Positions 26,785 through 37,577 are shown, counted from the stretch's first letter. The stretch is 64,000 nt of DNA from Kiloniellaceae bacterium (GCA_009377535.1 WHTV01000004.1:25351-89350), one strand, 5' to 3'. Notes: generated from the sequence alone by a model not told the origin. Made by a program: numbers and translations.

Positions 26785-27600
26785 ATGCCGCCTGCGCCGC
26801 AAACCGTCGACCGCCTGCCCAGCCTGTTCCTGCCCCATGGCGCCGGGCCTTGCTTCTTCATGGACTGGAACCCGCCTGATGCCTGGGACCGCATGGCGAG
26901 TTACCTTCGAGGCCTCGCCGCCTCGCTGCCGGCGCGTCCGAGAGCCATCCTGGTGATTTCCGCCCACTGGCTGGAAGCAGACTTCACCGTCGCCAGCGCC
27001 GCCCGGCCCGAGCTGATCTTCGACTATTCCGGCTTTCCCGAGCATACCTACCGCCTGGCCTACCCTGCGCCGGGCGACCCGACCCTGGCGGATCGAGTGG
27101 TCGCGCTGCTCGAAGGCGCCGGCCTGGCAGCACGCGAGGACCCCGCGCGCGGCCTGGACCACGGCGTCTTCATTCCCCTGAAGCTGGTGTTCCCGGAGGC
27201 GGACATCCCGGTAGTGCCGCTGTCGCTGCGCCGCGACCTCGACCCCGCCGCCCACCTCGCCGCCGGGCGGACGTTGGCGCTCTTGCGCGACGAGGGTGTG
27301 CTGATTCTCGGCTCCGGCATGAGTTTCCATAACATGCGCGGCTACGGCGACCCGCGCTTTGGCCCGGTCTCCGACGCCTTCGACGCCTGGCTGGTCGAGG
27401 CCGCGGCACGGCCCGACGCGGCGCGCGACGCCGCCCTGGCCACCTGGGCCGCGGCGCCCGGCGGCCTGCAGTCGCATCCCAAGGGGCAGGAGGAGCACCT
27501 GCTTCCCCTCATGGTGGCAGCCGGCGCCGGCGGAGCGGGGCGGCGCGATTTCAGCGACCGGGTGATGGAGACCACGCTGTCGGCCTTCCGCTTCGATTGA
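26785..27600 (+). CDS. DODA-type (LigB-like class III) extradiol ring-cleavage dioxygenase
   Basis: 271 residues, matching the bacterial 4,5-DOPA dioxygenase/YgiD family. Metal and catalytic histidines are H18 (LFLPHGAGPCFFMD), H61 (LVISAHWLEADF), H126 (GLDHGVFIPLKLVFP) and the SHPKGQEEHLLPLMVAAGA pair near the end. YDYSGFP-like text (FDYSGFPEHTYRLAYPAPGDP) is diagnostic. The natural substrate is unknown in most members. Divergent from the hydrolase and 157 bp upstream of an aldehyde dehydrogenase gene. Confidence 0.92.
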   Translation: MPPAPQTVDRLPSLFLPHGAGPCFFMDWNPPDAWDRMASYLRGLAASLPARPRAILVISAHWLEADFTVASAARPELIFDYSGFPEHTYRLAYPAPGDPTLADRVVALLEGAGLAAREDPARGLDHGVFIPLKLVFPEADIPVVPLSLRRDLDPAAHLAAGRTLALLRDEGVLILGSGMSFHNMRGYGDPRFGPVSDAFDAWLVEAAARPDAARDAALATWAAAPGGLQSHPKGQEEHLLPLMVAAGAGGAGRRDFSDRVMETTLSAFRFD

Positions 27601-27757
27601 GCGGCGGATTGGGACCCCGGGTCCGCGTGTTGCGGGGGCGTCGCCGCGCGATCCCTGCTGCGCGGCCCCTGCGAACTGTGCTATCGAACCCGCCGCATGA
27701 CATGAAGCGGCGGCCCTCGTCAGGCCGCCTTCAGGATGTTCCCCAGGGAGTTTCAAC

Positions 27758-29146
27758 GTGACCGACACCATCTGCATTTCCCCCGTCGACAACAGCGAGT
27801 ACGCCCGCCGGCCCGTCGCCGGGGACGATGAGATCGAGGCCGTCTTCGCGCGCGCGCGCCTGGCACAGCGCGCCTGGGCGCGCCTGTCGATTGCCGAAAG
27901 GGCGCGCTATTGCGGCGCCCTGGTCGATGCGATGCTGGCCCTGCGCGACGAGATCGTGCCGGAACTGGCTTGGCAGATGGGCCGCCCGGTCGGCGCCGGA
28001 GCCGGCGAGCTGCGCGGCTTCGAGGAGCGCGCGCGGGCCATGATCGAGCTCGCCGAGACGGCGCTGGCGCCGGTGGTACCGGCCGAGAAGAGCGGCTTCA
28101 AGCGCTACATCCGCCGCGACCCCCTGGGCGTGGTGCTCACCATCGCGCCGTGGAACTTCCCTTATCTGACCGCGGTGAACTCCATCGTGCCGGCGCTGAT
28201 GGCCGGCAACGCGGTGGTCTTGAAGCATGCCGCGCAGACCCTGCTGGTCGGCGAGCGCTTCCAACAGGCCTGCGACAGGGCCGGCCTGCCGCTGGGCCTC
28301 TTCACCAACCTCCGCATGAGCCACGGCCAGGTGAGCAAGGCGATCGGCGCGCGCCTTGCCGACCAGGTGAACTTCACCGGCTCGGTCGAGGCCGGCAAGG
28401 CGATCGAGCAGGCCGCCGCCGGACGGTTCATCGGCCTCGGCCTCGAGCTCGGCGGCAAGGACCCCGCCTACGTGCGCGCCGACGCCGACCTCGCCTTTGC
28501 GGTCGAGAACATCGTCGACGGCGCCTTTTTCAACTCCGGCCAGTCGTGCTGCGGCATCGAACGCATCTACGTCCACGAGAGCCTCTACAGGCCTTTCGTC
28601 GAGCGCTTCGTCGAAGTCACCGGCAACTACCTGCTGGGCGACCCGCTCGACCCCGGGACCACCCTGGGGCCGATGGTGAAGACCTCGGCCGCCGACTTCG
28701 TGCGCGGCCAGATCGCCGCCGCCGTGCAGGCCGGCGCCACCGCCCACCTCGACCCCAAGGACTTCCCGCGCGACGCAGCGGGCACGCCCTACATGGCGCC
28801 GCAGGTGCTCACCGACGTCACCCATGACATGTCGGTGATGACCGAGGAAAGCTTCGGCCCGGTGGTGGGCATCATGAAGGTGGCGGGCGACGAAGAGGCA
28901 GTGCGCCTGATGAACGACTCCGCCTACGGTCTTACCGCTTCGATCTGGACGGCGGATCTCGCCGCCGCCGAAGCCATCGGCGGCGAGATCGCGACCGGCA
29001 CGGTGTTCATGAACCGGGCCGACTACCTCGACCCCATGCTGGCCTGGACCGGCGTGAAGGACACCGGGCGCGGCGCCACGCTGTCGCAGGTCGGCTACGA
29101 GATGCTGACCCGGCCGAAGTCCTTCCACCTGCGCCACGCGATCTGA
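27758..29146 (+). CDS. NAD(P)-dependent aldehyde dehydrogenase
   Basis: 462 residues starting at GTG 27758 with AGGGAG upstream. It shows the Rossmann entry GVVLTIAPWNFPYLTAVN, the NFTGSVEAGKAI loop, the general base E230 in GLGLELGGKDPAY and the nucleophile C264 in FFNSGQSCCGIERIYVH. EESFGPVVGIM follows. The clade resembles succinate-semialdehyde or aldehyde dehydrogenases of the short (about 460) type; substrate unknown. It ends 12 bp from the convergent GntR gene. Confidence 0.93.
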   Translation: MTDTICISPVDNSEYARRPVAGDDEIEAVFARARLAQRAWARLSIAERARYCGALVDAMLALRDEIVPELAWQMGRPVGAGAGELRGFEERARAMIELAETALAPVVPAEKSGFKRYIRRDPLGVVLTIAPWNFPYLTAVNSIVPALMAGNAVVLKHAAQTLLVGERFQQACDRAGLPLGLFTNLRMSHGQVSKAIGARLADQVNFTGSVEAGKAIEQAAAGRFIGLGLELGGKDPAYVRADADLAFAVENIVDGAFFNSGQSCCGIERIYVHESLYRPFVERFVEVTGNYLLGDPLDPGTTLGPMVKTSAADFVRGQIAAAVQAGATAHLDPKDFPRDAAGTPYMAPQVLTDVTHDMSVMTEESFGPVVGIMKVAGDEEAVRLMNDSAYGLTASIWTADLAAAEAIGGEIATGTVFMNRADYLDPMLAWTGVKDTGRGATLSQVGYEMLTRPKSFHLRHAI

Positions 29147-29158
29147 AGCCTGCGGCGA

Positions 29159-29890
29159 TCACCGGTTGAGGGCGAGAACGACGCGCTCCATGCCGACCAT
29201 GATGACCCGCTCCATCGCCTTGCGCGCCGCTTCCACGTCGTGGCGGGCGATGGCTTCGACGATGGCCCAGTGCGACTGCGCGACCTCCTCGATCTTTTCC
29301 GGATCGGCGGCGGGCGAGCTGAGGGTGAAGATGCCGACCAGGGCCGCCTCGATGAGGCTGCTGACCGAGCGCATGAAGGGATTCCTGGACGCCTCGGCGA
29401 TCGCCAGGTGGAATTCCAGATCGGCCAGCGCGAGGCTTTGCGCCGTGTGCGTCGGCGCGCCCATCGCCTCGGCAAGCGCCTTCAGCCCCGCGACGTCGTC
29501 GGGCGTCGCCTTCTCGGCCGCGAGGCCTGCCGCGAAGGGCTCGAAAGCGAGGCGGATCTCGCAGACGTGGGTGAGAAAGGCCTCGTCGATCCCCGCATCG
29601 AAGTGCCAGGTCAGCACGTCCGAATCGAAGAGATTCCAGTGCGCCCGATCGGTCACCTTTGTGCCGATGCGCGCGCGCGGCACGATGAGGCCCTTGGCCG
29701 AGAGCGTCTTCATCGCCTCGCGCAGCACGGTGCGGGAGACATGGAAGCGCGCCTCCAGCTCGGCGTCGCTCGGCAGCAGGTCGCCCGCGGCGAACTCGCG
29801 GGCTACGATGGCGCGGCCGAGCTGGTCGACCACGTGGGCGTGGCTGGTGCGCGTGGTGCGCCCGGCGATGGTGTTTTCCAACAAGCCCAT
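29159..29890 (-). CDS. GntR/FadR-subfamily regulator of the sugar ABC operon
   Basis: 243 residues. The winged helix contains LPSDAELEARFHVSRTVLRE, followed by an FCD effector domain with metal-site-like residues (DLEFHLAIAEASRNPF). The start ATG (29888-29890) overlaps the stop of the upstream permease by one base, so it is the last gene of the YtfQRT/YjfF-like transporter operon and very likely its regulator. FCD proteins usually bind sugar acids or other carboxylates. Candidate operator at 34618-34640. Confidence 0.92.
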   Translation of the reverse strand: MGLLENTIAGRTTRTSHAHVVDQLGRAIVAREFAAGDLLPSDAELEARFHVSRTVLREAMKTLSAKGLIVPRARIGTKVTDRAHWNLFDSDVLTWHFDAGIDEAFLTHVCEIRLAFEPFAAGLAAEKATPDDVAGLKALAEAMGAPTHTAQSLALADLEFHLAIAEASRNPFMRSVSSLIEAALVGIFTLSSPAADPEKIEEVAQSHWAIVEAIARHDVEAARKAMERVIMVGMERVVLALNR

Positions 29891-30891
29891 CAGCGTAATG
29901 CCTTGCTTCTCAGCAGCCGCCGGCGCAACACCGCACGGTCGCTTTCGGAGGCCCAAACAAGGGCTTTCTGCAACAGTATGAAGCTGAACAGCAAGAGTCC
30001 GATGACGATCTTGGTCCACCAGCTGGACAGCGTACCATCGAAAATGATGTAAGTCTGGATCAACCCCATGATGAGGATGCCGATCAGCGTGCCGGCGACG
30101 AAGCCGGCGCCGCCGGTCAGCAGCGTGCCGCCGATGACCACGGCGGCGATGGCGTCGAGTTCGACGCCGACCGCGGCCAGCGAGTAGCCGGCCGAGGTGT
30201 AGAGCGAGAAGACGATGCCGGCGAGCCCGGCGAGAAAGCCGGAGAGCGCGTAGATGGCGATGGTGGTGCGCGCGACCGGCACGCCCATGAGCCGCGCCGT
30301 CGGAACGCCGCCGCCCAGCGCAAAGACGTAGCTGCCGAAGCGCGTGCGGTGCGCAAGCAGAATGCCGGCCAGGAAGACCGCGACCATGAGGCCGCCGATG
30401 AGCGTCAGGCGGCCGCCGCCGGGCATGCGGTAGTAGAGGCCCTGCAGCAGGCCGTAGAAGTCATGGTGGATCGGCACCGATTCGACCGACAGCACGTAGG
30501 CCATGCCGCGCGCCAGGAACATGCCGGCCAGGGTGACGATGAAGGCCGGCATTTCCAGGTAGTGGATGATGGCGCCCATCACGCCACCGAAGGTCGTGGT
30601 GATGGCGAGCACGAGGACGAAGGCGGCCAGCGGATGGATCGCGGTCGAGTCCAGCACCACCGCGAGGAACACGCCGGTGAAGGCGATCACCGAACCGATG
30701 GACAGATCGATGCCGCCGGAGATGATGACGAAGGTCATGCCGACCGCGGCGATGCCGAGGAAGGCATTGTCGGTCAGGAGATTGCCGACAACCCGCGTCG
30801 ACAGCATGTTCGGGTATTGCAGGTAGCAGGCGGCGTAGGCGATCAGGAAGATCAGCAGCGTGGCAGCCAGCGGCAGGAAGCGTGCCTTCAT
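29890..30891 (-). CDS. yjfF: Sugar ABC transporter permease, YjfF-like
   Basis: 333 residues, about nine membrane helices, BPD_transp_2 family. Typical text: AAVGMTFVIISGGIDLSIGS, LTGGAGFVAGTLIGILIMGL, and the EAA-like loop ARLMGVPVARTTIAIYALSG. It pairs with the preceding YtfT-like permease as in the E. coli galactofuranose importer; the actual sugar is inferred. A 4-bp ATGA overlap links it to the upstream permease. Confidence 0.9.
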   Translation of the reverse strand: MKARFLPLAATLLIFLIAYAACYLQYPNMLSTRVVGNLLTDNAFLGIAAVGMTFVIISGGIDLSIGSVIAFTGVFLAVVLDSTAIHPLAAFVLVLAITTTFGGVMGAIIHYLEMPAFIVTLAGMFLARGMAYVLSVESVPIHHDFYGLLQGLYYRMPGGGRLTLIGGLMVAVFLAGILLAHRTRFGSYVFALGGGVPTARLMGVPVARTTIAIYALSGFLAGLAGIVFSLYTSAGYSLAAVGVELDAIAAVVIGGTLLTGGAGFVAGTLIGILIMGLIQTYIIFDGTLSSWWTKIVIGLLLFSFILLQKALVWASESDRAVLRRRLLRSKALR

Positions 30892-31948
30892 TGCGGCCTC
30901 CCCAGCGATTCAGGCGCCTCGGCCTCGCCCGGCAGCTGCCGCGGCGTTTCGGTCGGCACCTCGGACGGGCTGCGCAGGAAGTCGTAGAGCGTCTGCACCG
31001 CAGGCGACTGCATCACCAGGATGACGACGATGATGGCGGCCTTGATGATGAGGTTGAATTCCGGCGGGAAGCCCGACAGCAGGATGCCGGTGTTGATCGA
31101 CTGGATGATCATGGCGCCGAGCAGCGACGCGACGATGCTGAAACGGCCGCCGAGCAGCGAGGTGCCGCCGATCACCACCGCGAGGATGGCGTCGAGTTCG
31201 AGCCAGAGGCCGGCGTTGTTGGCGTCGGCGCCCTTGATGTCGGCGGCGATGATGACGCCGGCGACGGCGGCGCAGAAGCCGGAGACGGCATAAACTGCCA
31301 GCAGCAGGACCAGGCTGTTGATGCCGCAGAGCGTGCTGGCGCGCCGGTTGATGCCGGTCGCCTCGATCAGCATGCCGAGCGCCGAGCGGCGCACCGCCAG
31401 AGTCACCGCCGCCCCCAGTGCCAGCCAGATCAGCACCGGCATGGGCAGGCCGGCGAAGGCGCCGCTGCCGATGAAGATGAGACCCTGGTGGTTGAAGGTG
31501 AGGATGGCGCCTTCGGTGATCAGCTGGGCGATGCCGCGCCCGGCAACCATGAGGATGAGCGTCGCGACGATGGGCTGCATGCCGAGCACGGCCACCAGGA
31601 AGCCGTTCCACAGGCCGCAGGCGATGCCGGCCGCGGCGGCGAACAGCAAGGCCGTCGCCAGGCTGGCACCGCCGGCGACGGTGGCGGCCACCACCGCGCC
31701 GGCGATGGCCATGACGGCGCCAACGGAAAGGTCGATCCCCTTGGTCGCGATGACCAGGGTCATACCGATGGCGAGAAGCGCGACCGGCGCGCCGCGGTTC
31801 AGCACGTCGACGACGCTGCCGTAGAGCCGGCCGTTCTGGAATTCGATGTCGAAGAAGCCGGGAAACACCAGCGCGTTCAGTGCCAGGATGGTTGCCAGCG
31901 CGATGAGCTGCGGGACGAAGCGCCTTAGCGCTGCCTGGGCAGCGGCGA

Positions 31949-31952
<4 letters not shown>
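30888..31952 (-). CDS. ytfT: Sugar ABC transporter permease, YtfT-like
   Basis: 354 residues with the same fold as YjfF: LAIGMTLVIATKGIDLSVGA near the N-terminus and VIGGTSLLGGRFSIVASLLG near the C-terminus. GINRRASTLCGINSLVLLLA is the cytoplasmic coupling region. A hydrophilic Pro/Glu-rich tail of about 30 residues ends the protein. It overlaps the ATPase gene upstream by 4 bp (ATGA) and the YjfF-like gene downstream by 4 bp. Confidence 0.9.
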
Positions 31953-33475
<1,523 letters not shown>

Positions 33476-33551
33476 GGAGCCGGCCCTGCCTCCCTCGCCC
33501 CCCTCGCGGCGCGCGCCGCCGCATCGAGGGAAGCCATCACCGAAATCAAGG

Positions 33552-33581
33552 GCCTGCCGGCCCCCTGCGGGACCGGCAGGC
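33552..33581 (-). terminator. Intercistronic stem-loop after the binding-protein gene
   Basis: A perfect 9-bp stem (GCCTGCCGG pairing with CCGGCAGGC, 12-nt loop) lies between the ytfQ-like and ytfR-like genes, without a T-run. Such hairpins often protect or partly terminate the transcript so that the binding protein is made in excess. Partial attenuation is inferred. Confidence 0.5.
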
Positions 33582-33599
33582 GGGTGATCGGGAGAAGCC

Positions 33600-34574
33600 T
33601 CAGTAGCCGAGGTTCTTCTTCTCTTCGTAGATCTTCAAAGGATCGTCGTTCTGGGTGAAGAGCTTCGATTCCGTCTGGATCCACTTCGGCGGCAGGATGC
33701 CGTCCTTGAAGAAGGCCTCAAGCACGTCGAAGGCGGGGCCCGCCATGTTCGGCGTCAGCTCGACCGTAGCATTGGCCTCACCCGCCGCCATGGCCTGGAA
33801 GATGTCCGGCACCGCGTCGATGGAGACGACGAGGATGTCCTGGCCCGGCTTCAGGCCGGCTTCCTTGATCGCCTGGATCGCGCCCACTGCCATGTCGTCG
33901 TTGTGGGCGTAGAGCGCACAAATGTTCCTGCCGCCGTTCTCGGCCTTGATGAAGCTCTCCATCACTTCCTTGCCCTTGGCGCGGGTGAAGTCGCCGGTCT
34001 GGCTGCGGATGATCTTGAGATTGGCGTGATCGGCAATGGCCTGTTCGAAGCCGTTCTTGCGGTCGATGGCCGGCGAGGAACCCGTGGTGCCCTGCAGTTC
34101 GACCACGTTGCAGTCCTTGCCGGCGACGGAATCGGTCAGCCACTGGCCGGCAACCCGACCTTCGTGGACGAGGTCCGAGGTTACCGCGGTCATGTACAGA
34201 TCGTCGCGGGCGTCGACCGTGCGGTCGAGCAGCACCACGGGGATCTCGGCGTCCTTAGCTTCCTCCAAGACGGCGTCCCAGCCGGTCGCCACCACGGGCG
34301 CCAGCAGGATGGCGTCGACGCCCTGCGCGATGAAGGAGCGCACGGCCTTGATCTGGTTTTCCTGCTTCTGCTGGGCGTCGGCGAATTTCAGGTTGATGCC
34401 GCGTTCCTCGGCCTGCAGCTTGGTCAGGGTGGTCTCGGCGGCGCGCCAGCCGGATTCCGACCCGATCTGCGAAAAGCCGATGGTCATCTCTGCGGCCAGC
34501 GCCGGCGGTGCGGCCACCGCCGCAAGCAGCGTGGCGCCGGCGAAAAGCGTTCTGAAGTCGTGCTTGAAGTGCAT
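33600..34574 (-). CDS. ytfQ: Sugar ABC transporter periplasmic binding protein, YtfQ-like
   Basis: 324 residues. The signal peptide is FRTLFAGATLLAAVAAPPALA followed by the mature start AEMTIGFSQIGSESGWRAAE, the YtfQ hallmark. LKFADAQQKQENQIKAVRSF, ILLAPVVATGWDAVLEEAKD, VVLLDRTVDARDDLYMTAV and GTTGSSPAIDRKNGF all match the galactofuranose-binding family, so galactofuranose or a related furanose is the likely ligand (inference). It is the first gene of the five-gene minus-strand operon. Confidence 0.92.
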   Translation of the reverse strand: MHFKHDFRTLFAGATLLAAVAAPPALAAEMTIGFSQIGSESGWRAAETTLTKLQAEERGINLKFADAQQKQENQIKAVRSFIAQGVDAILLAPVVATGWDAVLEEAKDAEIPVVLLDRTVDARDDLYMTAVTSDLVHEGRVAGQWLTDSVAGKDCNVVELQGTTGSSPAIDRKNGFEQAIADHANLKIIRSQTGDFTRAKGKEVMESFIKAENGGRNICALYAHNDDMAVGAIQAIKEAGLKPGQDILVVSIDAVPDIFQAMAAGEANATVELTPNMAGPAFDVLEAFFKDGILPPKWIQTESKLFTQNDDPLKIYEEKKNLGY

Positions 34575-34617
34575 GTGTTCCTCCCGGTTACGGCTGTCTT
34601 GAATGCAGCTGAACCTA

Positions 34618-34640
34618 AAAAATCATATAGTATGATTTTT
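34618..34640. promoter_or_regulatory. Inverted-repeat operator upstream of the sugar ABC operon
   Basis: AAAAATCATA and TATGATTTTT flank a TAG centre: two perfect 10-bp arms, 44 bp upstream of the ytfQ-like ATG. The ATCATA/TATGAT half-sites suit an FCD-type GntR dimer, and such a regulator is the last gene of this operon. Binding is inferred. Confidence 0.6.
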
Positions 34641-34723
34641 GTAAACAGGGGAACGAAAGAGCCTGCTCGATTTCGGCTCATGCGGGTATTGGCGGGTCGT
34701 TTAGAGGAGGTCCGGGGCCAGAA

Positions 34724-34751
34724 CGCAAAAGGCGGCCCGGAAAGGCCGCCT
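34724..34751 (-). terminator. Intrinsic terminator of tRNA-Gly
   Basis: On the minus strand AGGCGGCC and GGCCGCCT form an 8-bp stem with a 6-nt loop, followed by TTTTGC. It lies about 35 bp downstream of the tRNA 3' end. Confidence 0.8.
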
Positions 34752-34785
34752 CTTTGCTATTGCGCCCCTCCCGCAGGAGAGGAAT

Positions 34786-34860
34786 TGGAGCGGGCGATGA
34801 GATTCGAACTCACGACCCCAACCTTGGCAAGGTTGTGCTCTACCCCTGAGCTACGCCCGC
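34786..34860 (-). tRNA. tRNA-Gly(GCC)
   Basis: A full cloverleaf is readable on the minus strand: acceptor GCGGGCG/CGCCCGC, D-arm GCTC/GAGC, anticodon stem CAACC/GGTTG enclosing TTGCCAA (anticodon GCC) and T-arm GTGAG-TTCGAAT-CTCAT. The 3' CCA is encoded (34786-34788). A promoter and terminator flank it, so it is a single-gene unit. No integrase or attachment duplication was seen next to it. Confidence 0.97.
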
Positions 34861-34873
34861 ACCGGAGAGCGGG

Positions 34874-34902
34874 GAGATACCCGCTTTCGTACCACTTTGC
34901 AA
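34874..34902 (-). promoter_or_regulatory. Promoter of tRNA-Gly
   Basis: Reading the minus strand, TTGCAA (-35, 34897-34902) and TATCTC (-10, 34874-34879) are separated by exactly 17 bp, and the tRNA begins 13 bp downstream of the -10. A GC-rich discriminator follows, as expected for stable RNA genes. Confidence 0.6.
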
Positions 34903-35098
34903 GTCCCTCTTTGAGCCGGCGGCACCCGGCCTGAGCGGCTTCGGGCGGTCCGGCGGAGGCACCGCAGCGAATGCTATTCGCCTTTTGCTACCCAAGACTT
35001 AATGGCTCTGGTGCCGGTCGGATGGAGTGACAAATCGGCGCCGGTCTGCTACGGCCTTTCGGCGAGGGAACCGCTCCTCCTGCAACAGCTAGGAAGCC

Positions 35099-35620
35099 AT
35101 GCCAGAACGCGAAACCGCCGCCGAGATGCCGCTGCCCACCGCCCCGGCGGCCCTGCTGGCGCGCCTCGATGCGATGGGCATCAACTACCGCTGCGTGACC
35201 CACCCGCCGGTCTTCACGGTGGAGGAGGCCAAGGCGCTACGCGGCGAGCTGCCGGGCGCCCACATCAAGAACCTCTTCCTGCGCAACAAGAAGGGCCGCA
35301 TGTGGCTGGTCACCTGCCTGGAGGACCGCGAGATCGACTTGAAGGTGCTCGGCGAGCGCCTGGAGGCCGGGCGCTTCTCCTTTGGCAGCGCCGAGCGCCT
35401 GATGACCTATCTCGGCGTGCGTCCAGGCGCGGTGACGCCCTTCGCGGTGATCAACGACACTGCCGGCGCGGTCACCATGGTACTCGACAGCGGCGTGATC
35501 GGGGCCGGCCCGGTGAACTGCCACCCGCTGGTCAACACCATGACCGCGGCGCTGGCACCGGAAGATCTTGTGCGCTTCCTGGAGGCGGAGGGTCATGCCC
35601 CACTGCTGCTGGCACTCTGA
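35099..35620 (+). CDS. ProX/YbaK-family aminoacyl-tRNA deacylase
   Basis: 173 residues. The family is the bacterial prolyl-tRNA editing domain that hydrolyses mischarged Ala-tRNA(Pro) or related tRNAs in trans. Conserved features: YRCVTHPPVFTVEEAKALRG, AHIKNLFLRNKKGRMWLVTC with the conserved lysine, SFGSAERLMTYLGVRPGAV and NCHPLVNTMTAALAPEDL. This is the ProX (PrdX) subtype rather than E. coli YbaK, judged from IKNLFLRNKKG. Start ATG with AGGAAG upstream. Confidence 0.93.
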   Translation: MPERETAAEMPLPTAPAALLARLDAMGINYRCVTHPPVFTVEEAKALRGELPGAHIKNLFLRNKKGRMWLVTCLEDREIDLKVLGERLEAGRFSFGSAERLMTYLGVRPGAVTPFAVINDTAGAVTMVLDSGVIGAGPVNCHPLVNTMTAALAPEDLVRFLEAEGHAPLLLAL

Positions 35621-35760
35621 CGCGCCGGGGCGGAACCAGCGGGTGGACTTGCCCTGGGACCCGAAAACCGCCATTTATTGAGTGGAACCGCCGGGACGGG
35701 CCGCAAGCGCCCCGCCCATGACGGCGGTCGAAGACTCATGCAGCCAAACGGAAAGATATT

Positions 35761-36696
35761 ATGGAACCGATCATCGGCGGCCTGAGCGGCCAGGGCAGTG
35801 CAGGACAGGCCGGCGCCGACCTCATCAAGGAAAGCAACCAGCAGGCCTTCATGCAGGACGTCATCGAGGCCTCGATGACGGTGCCGGTGATTGTCGACTT
35901 CTGGGCCCCCTGGTGCGGCCCCTGCAAGCAGCTCGGCCCCTTGCTGGAGAACGCCGTGAAGGCCGCCGCGGGCGCCGTGCGCATGGTGAAGATCAACATC
36001 GACGAGAACCAGCAGTTGGCCGCGCAGCTGCGCATCCAGTCGATTCCCACGGTCTATGCCTTCTTCCAGGGCCAGCCGGTCGACGGCTTCCAGGGCGCTC
36101 AGCCGGAAAGCGAGATCAAAGCCTTCGTCGATCGCTTGCACAAGGCAGGCGCGGCCGGCCAGGGACCGAACCCCATCGACCAGGCCCTCGAGCAGGCCGC
36201 CGCCGCGCTGGAGGCCGGCGACGCGCAGACCGCCGCCGCCATCTTCTCCCAGGTGCTGCAACACGATGCCGAGAATGCCGCGGCCCTGGCCGGCCTCATT
36301 GCCTGTCACCTGGCCGACGGCGACGTCACTGGCGCGCGCGAGATGTACGACGGCCTGGACGACAAGATGCGAGCCGATCCCGCCTTCGCCTCGGTCGCCG
36401 CGCAGATCAGCCTGCAGGAACAGGCCGCCGGCGCCGGCGAAATTCCGCTGCTGATGGAGAAGGTGGCGGCCAACCACAACGACCATCAGGCGCGCTTCGA
36501 CCTCGCCATGGCGCTGCACGGCGCCGGCAAGCGCCAAGCCGCCGCCGACGAGCTGCTGGAGATCATCCGACGCGAGCGCAAGTGGAACGACGAAGGCGCG
36601 CGCAAGCAACTGGTCACCTTCTTCGAGGCCTGGGGACCGGCCGACCCGCTGACGATCGAAAACCGCCGGCGTCTGTCCTCACTGCTGTTCGCATGA
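35761..36696 (+). CDS. cnoX: Thioredoxin-TPR chaperedoxin, CnoX/YbbN-like
   Basis: 311 residues. A thioredoxin domain (residues 25-130) has an intact WCGPC active site at 51-55 (VIVDFWAPWCGPCKQLGPLL) and the cis-proline loop IQSIPTVYAF. A C-terminal TPR-like region follows (ALEAGDAQTAAAIFSQVLQH and later repeats). E. coli CnoX has lost redox activity, whereas alphaproteobacterial forms such as Caulobacter CnoX keep the cysteines, as here. It protects client proteins from overoxidation. It overlaps the next gene by ATGA. Confidence 0.92.
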   Translation: MEPIIGGLSGQGSAGQAGADLIKESNQQAFMQDVIEASMTVPVIVDFWAPWCGPCKQLGPLLENAVKAAAGAVRMVKINIDENQQLAAQLRIQSIPTVYAFFQGQPVDGFQGAQPESEIKAFVDRLHKAGAAGQGPNPIDQALEQAAAALEAGDAQTAAAIFSQVLQHDAENAAALAGLIACHLADGDVTGAREMYDGLDDKMRADPAFASVAAQISLQEQAAGAGEIPLLMEKVAANHNDHQARFDLAMALHGAGKRQAAADELLEIIRRERKWNDEGARKQLVTFFEAWGPADPLTIENRRRLSSLLFA

Positions 36697-37352
36697 GTCG
36701 CACGGCCTTCGATCCGGCCTTCGAGGACCTGCCGCGGGTCCTGCCGATCTTTCCGCTGGAGGGCGTTCTCCTGCTGCCCGGCGGCCGCCTGCCGCTCAAC
36801 GTCTTCGAGCCGCGCTATCTGGCCATGTTCGATGCCGCGCTGGCGAGCAACCGGCTGATCGGCATGATCCAGCCCTGCGAGGATAGCGGCGACGCCGAGA
36901 CGCCCAAGGTCTACGAGACAGGCTGCGTCGGGCGCATCACCTCCTTCACGGAGACCGACGACGGGCGCTACCTGGTGACGCTCTCCGGCCTGCTGCGCTT
37001 CGACGTGCTGCGCGAGATGCCGTCGGGCAGCTACCGCCAGGTGGAGCCGGATTACCGGCGCTTCGCTGGCGACCTGGATGAGGACCGCAGCACGATCGAC
37101 CGTGATCGCCTGATAAAGGTGTTGAACGCCTACTTCGAGGCCAACTCCATCGAGGGTGACTGGGAAGCCATCGAGCAGACCGGCGACGAGCGCCTGGTCA
37201 CCTCACTGGCGATGATCTGTCCGCTGGGCGCGCCGGAAAAGCAGGCCCTGCTGGAATCGATCACCCTCACCGAGCGCGCCGAGGCGCTGACCGCCATCAT
37301 GGAGATGGCGACCCATGGGCGCGACGGCGAGAGCGAAGCAAAGCATCACTAA
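36693..37352 (+). CDS. Lon N-terminal (substrate-binding) domain protein
   Basis: 219 residues consisting only of a PUA-like Lon-N domain; no AAA or protease domain. Typical text: [20 protein letters not shown] then [36 protein letters not shown] and the helical C-terminus [17 protein letters not shown]. The role is probably in protein quality control; the partner is unknown. The ATGA overlap with the CnoX gene indicates coupled translation. The order CnoX, Lon-N, Trm112 is common in alphaproteobacteria (recalled). Confidence 0.92.
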   Translation: MSRTAFDPAFEDLPRVLPIFPLEGVLLLPGGRLPLNVFEPRYLAMFDAALASNRLIGMIQPCEDSGDAETPKVYETGCVGRITSFTETDDGRYLVTLSGLLRFDVLREMPSGSYRQVEPDYRRFAGDLDEDRSTIDRDRLIKVLNAYFEANSIEGDWEAIEQTGDERLVTSLAMICPLGAPEKQALLESITLTERAEALTAIMEMATHGRDGESEAKHH

Positions 37353-37375
37353 GCGGCACCGACAGGAGCAGGAAC

Positions 37376-37555
37376 ATGAACAACACCGTCGATCCGAAGC
37401 TGCTGGAGATTCTGGTCTGTCCGCTGACCAAGGGCCCGCTGGACTACGACGCCAAGGCGCAGGAACTGATCAGCCACCAGGCCCGCCTCGCCTACCCGAT
37501 CCGCGACGGCATCCCGATCATGCTGGTCGACGAAGCCCGCCAGATCGACGATTGA
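37376..37555 (+). CDS. Trm112/YcaR-family small protein
   Basis: 59 residues with GGAGCAGG upstream of the ATG. It shows the Trm112 pattern [40 protein letters not shown] and the terminal LVDEARQ. Only one cysteine remains, so zinc binding is unlikely. Eukaryotic Trm112 activates methyltransferases; the bacterial partner is unknown. It lies 23 bp after the Lon-N gene and 22 bp before the DUF971 gene, probably one operon. Confidence 0.92.
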   Translation: MNNTVDPKLLEILVCPLTKGPLDYDAKAQELISHQARLAYPIRDGIPIMLVDEARQIDD

Positions 37556-37577
37556 TCCCGACAGCCGCGGAGCCGCA

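Noticed and set aside
34786-34860. tRNA-Gly as an integration site for a mobile element
   Set aside because: No integrase, direct repeat of the tRNA end or composition shift was seen on either side.
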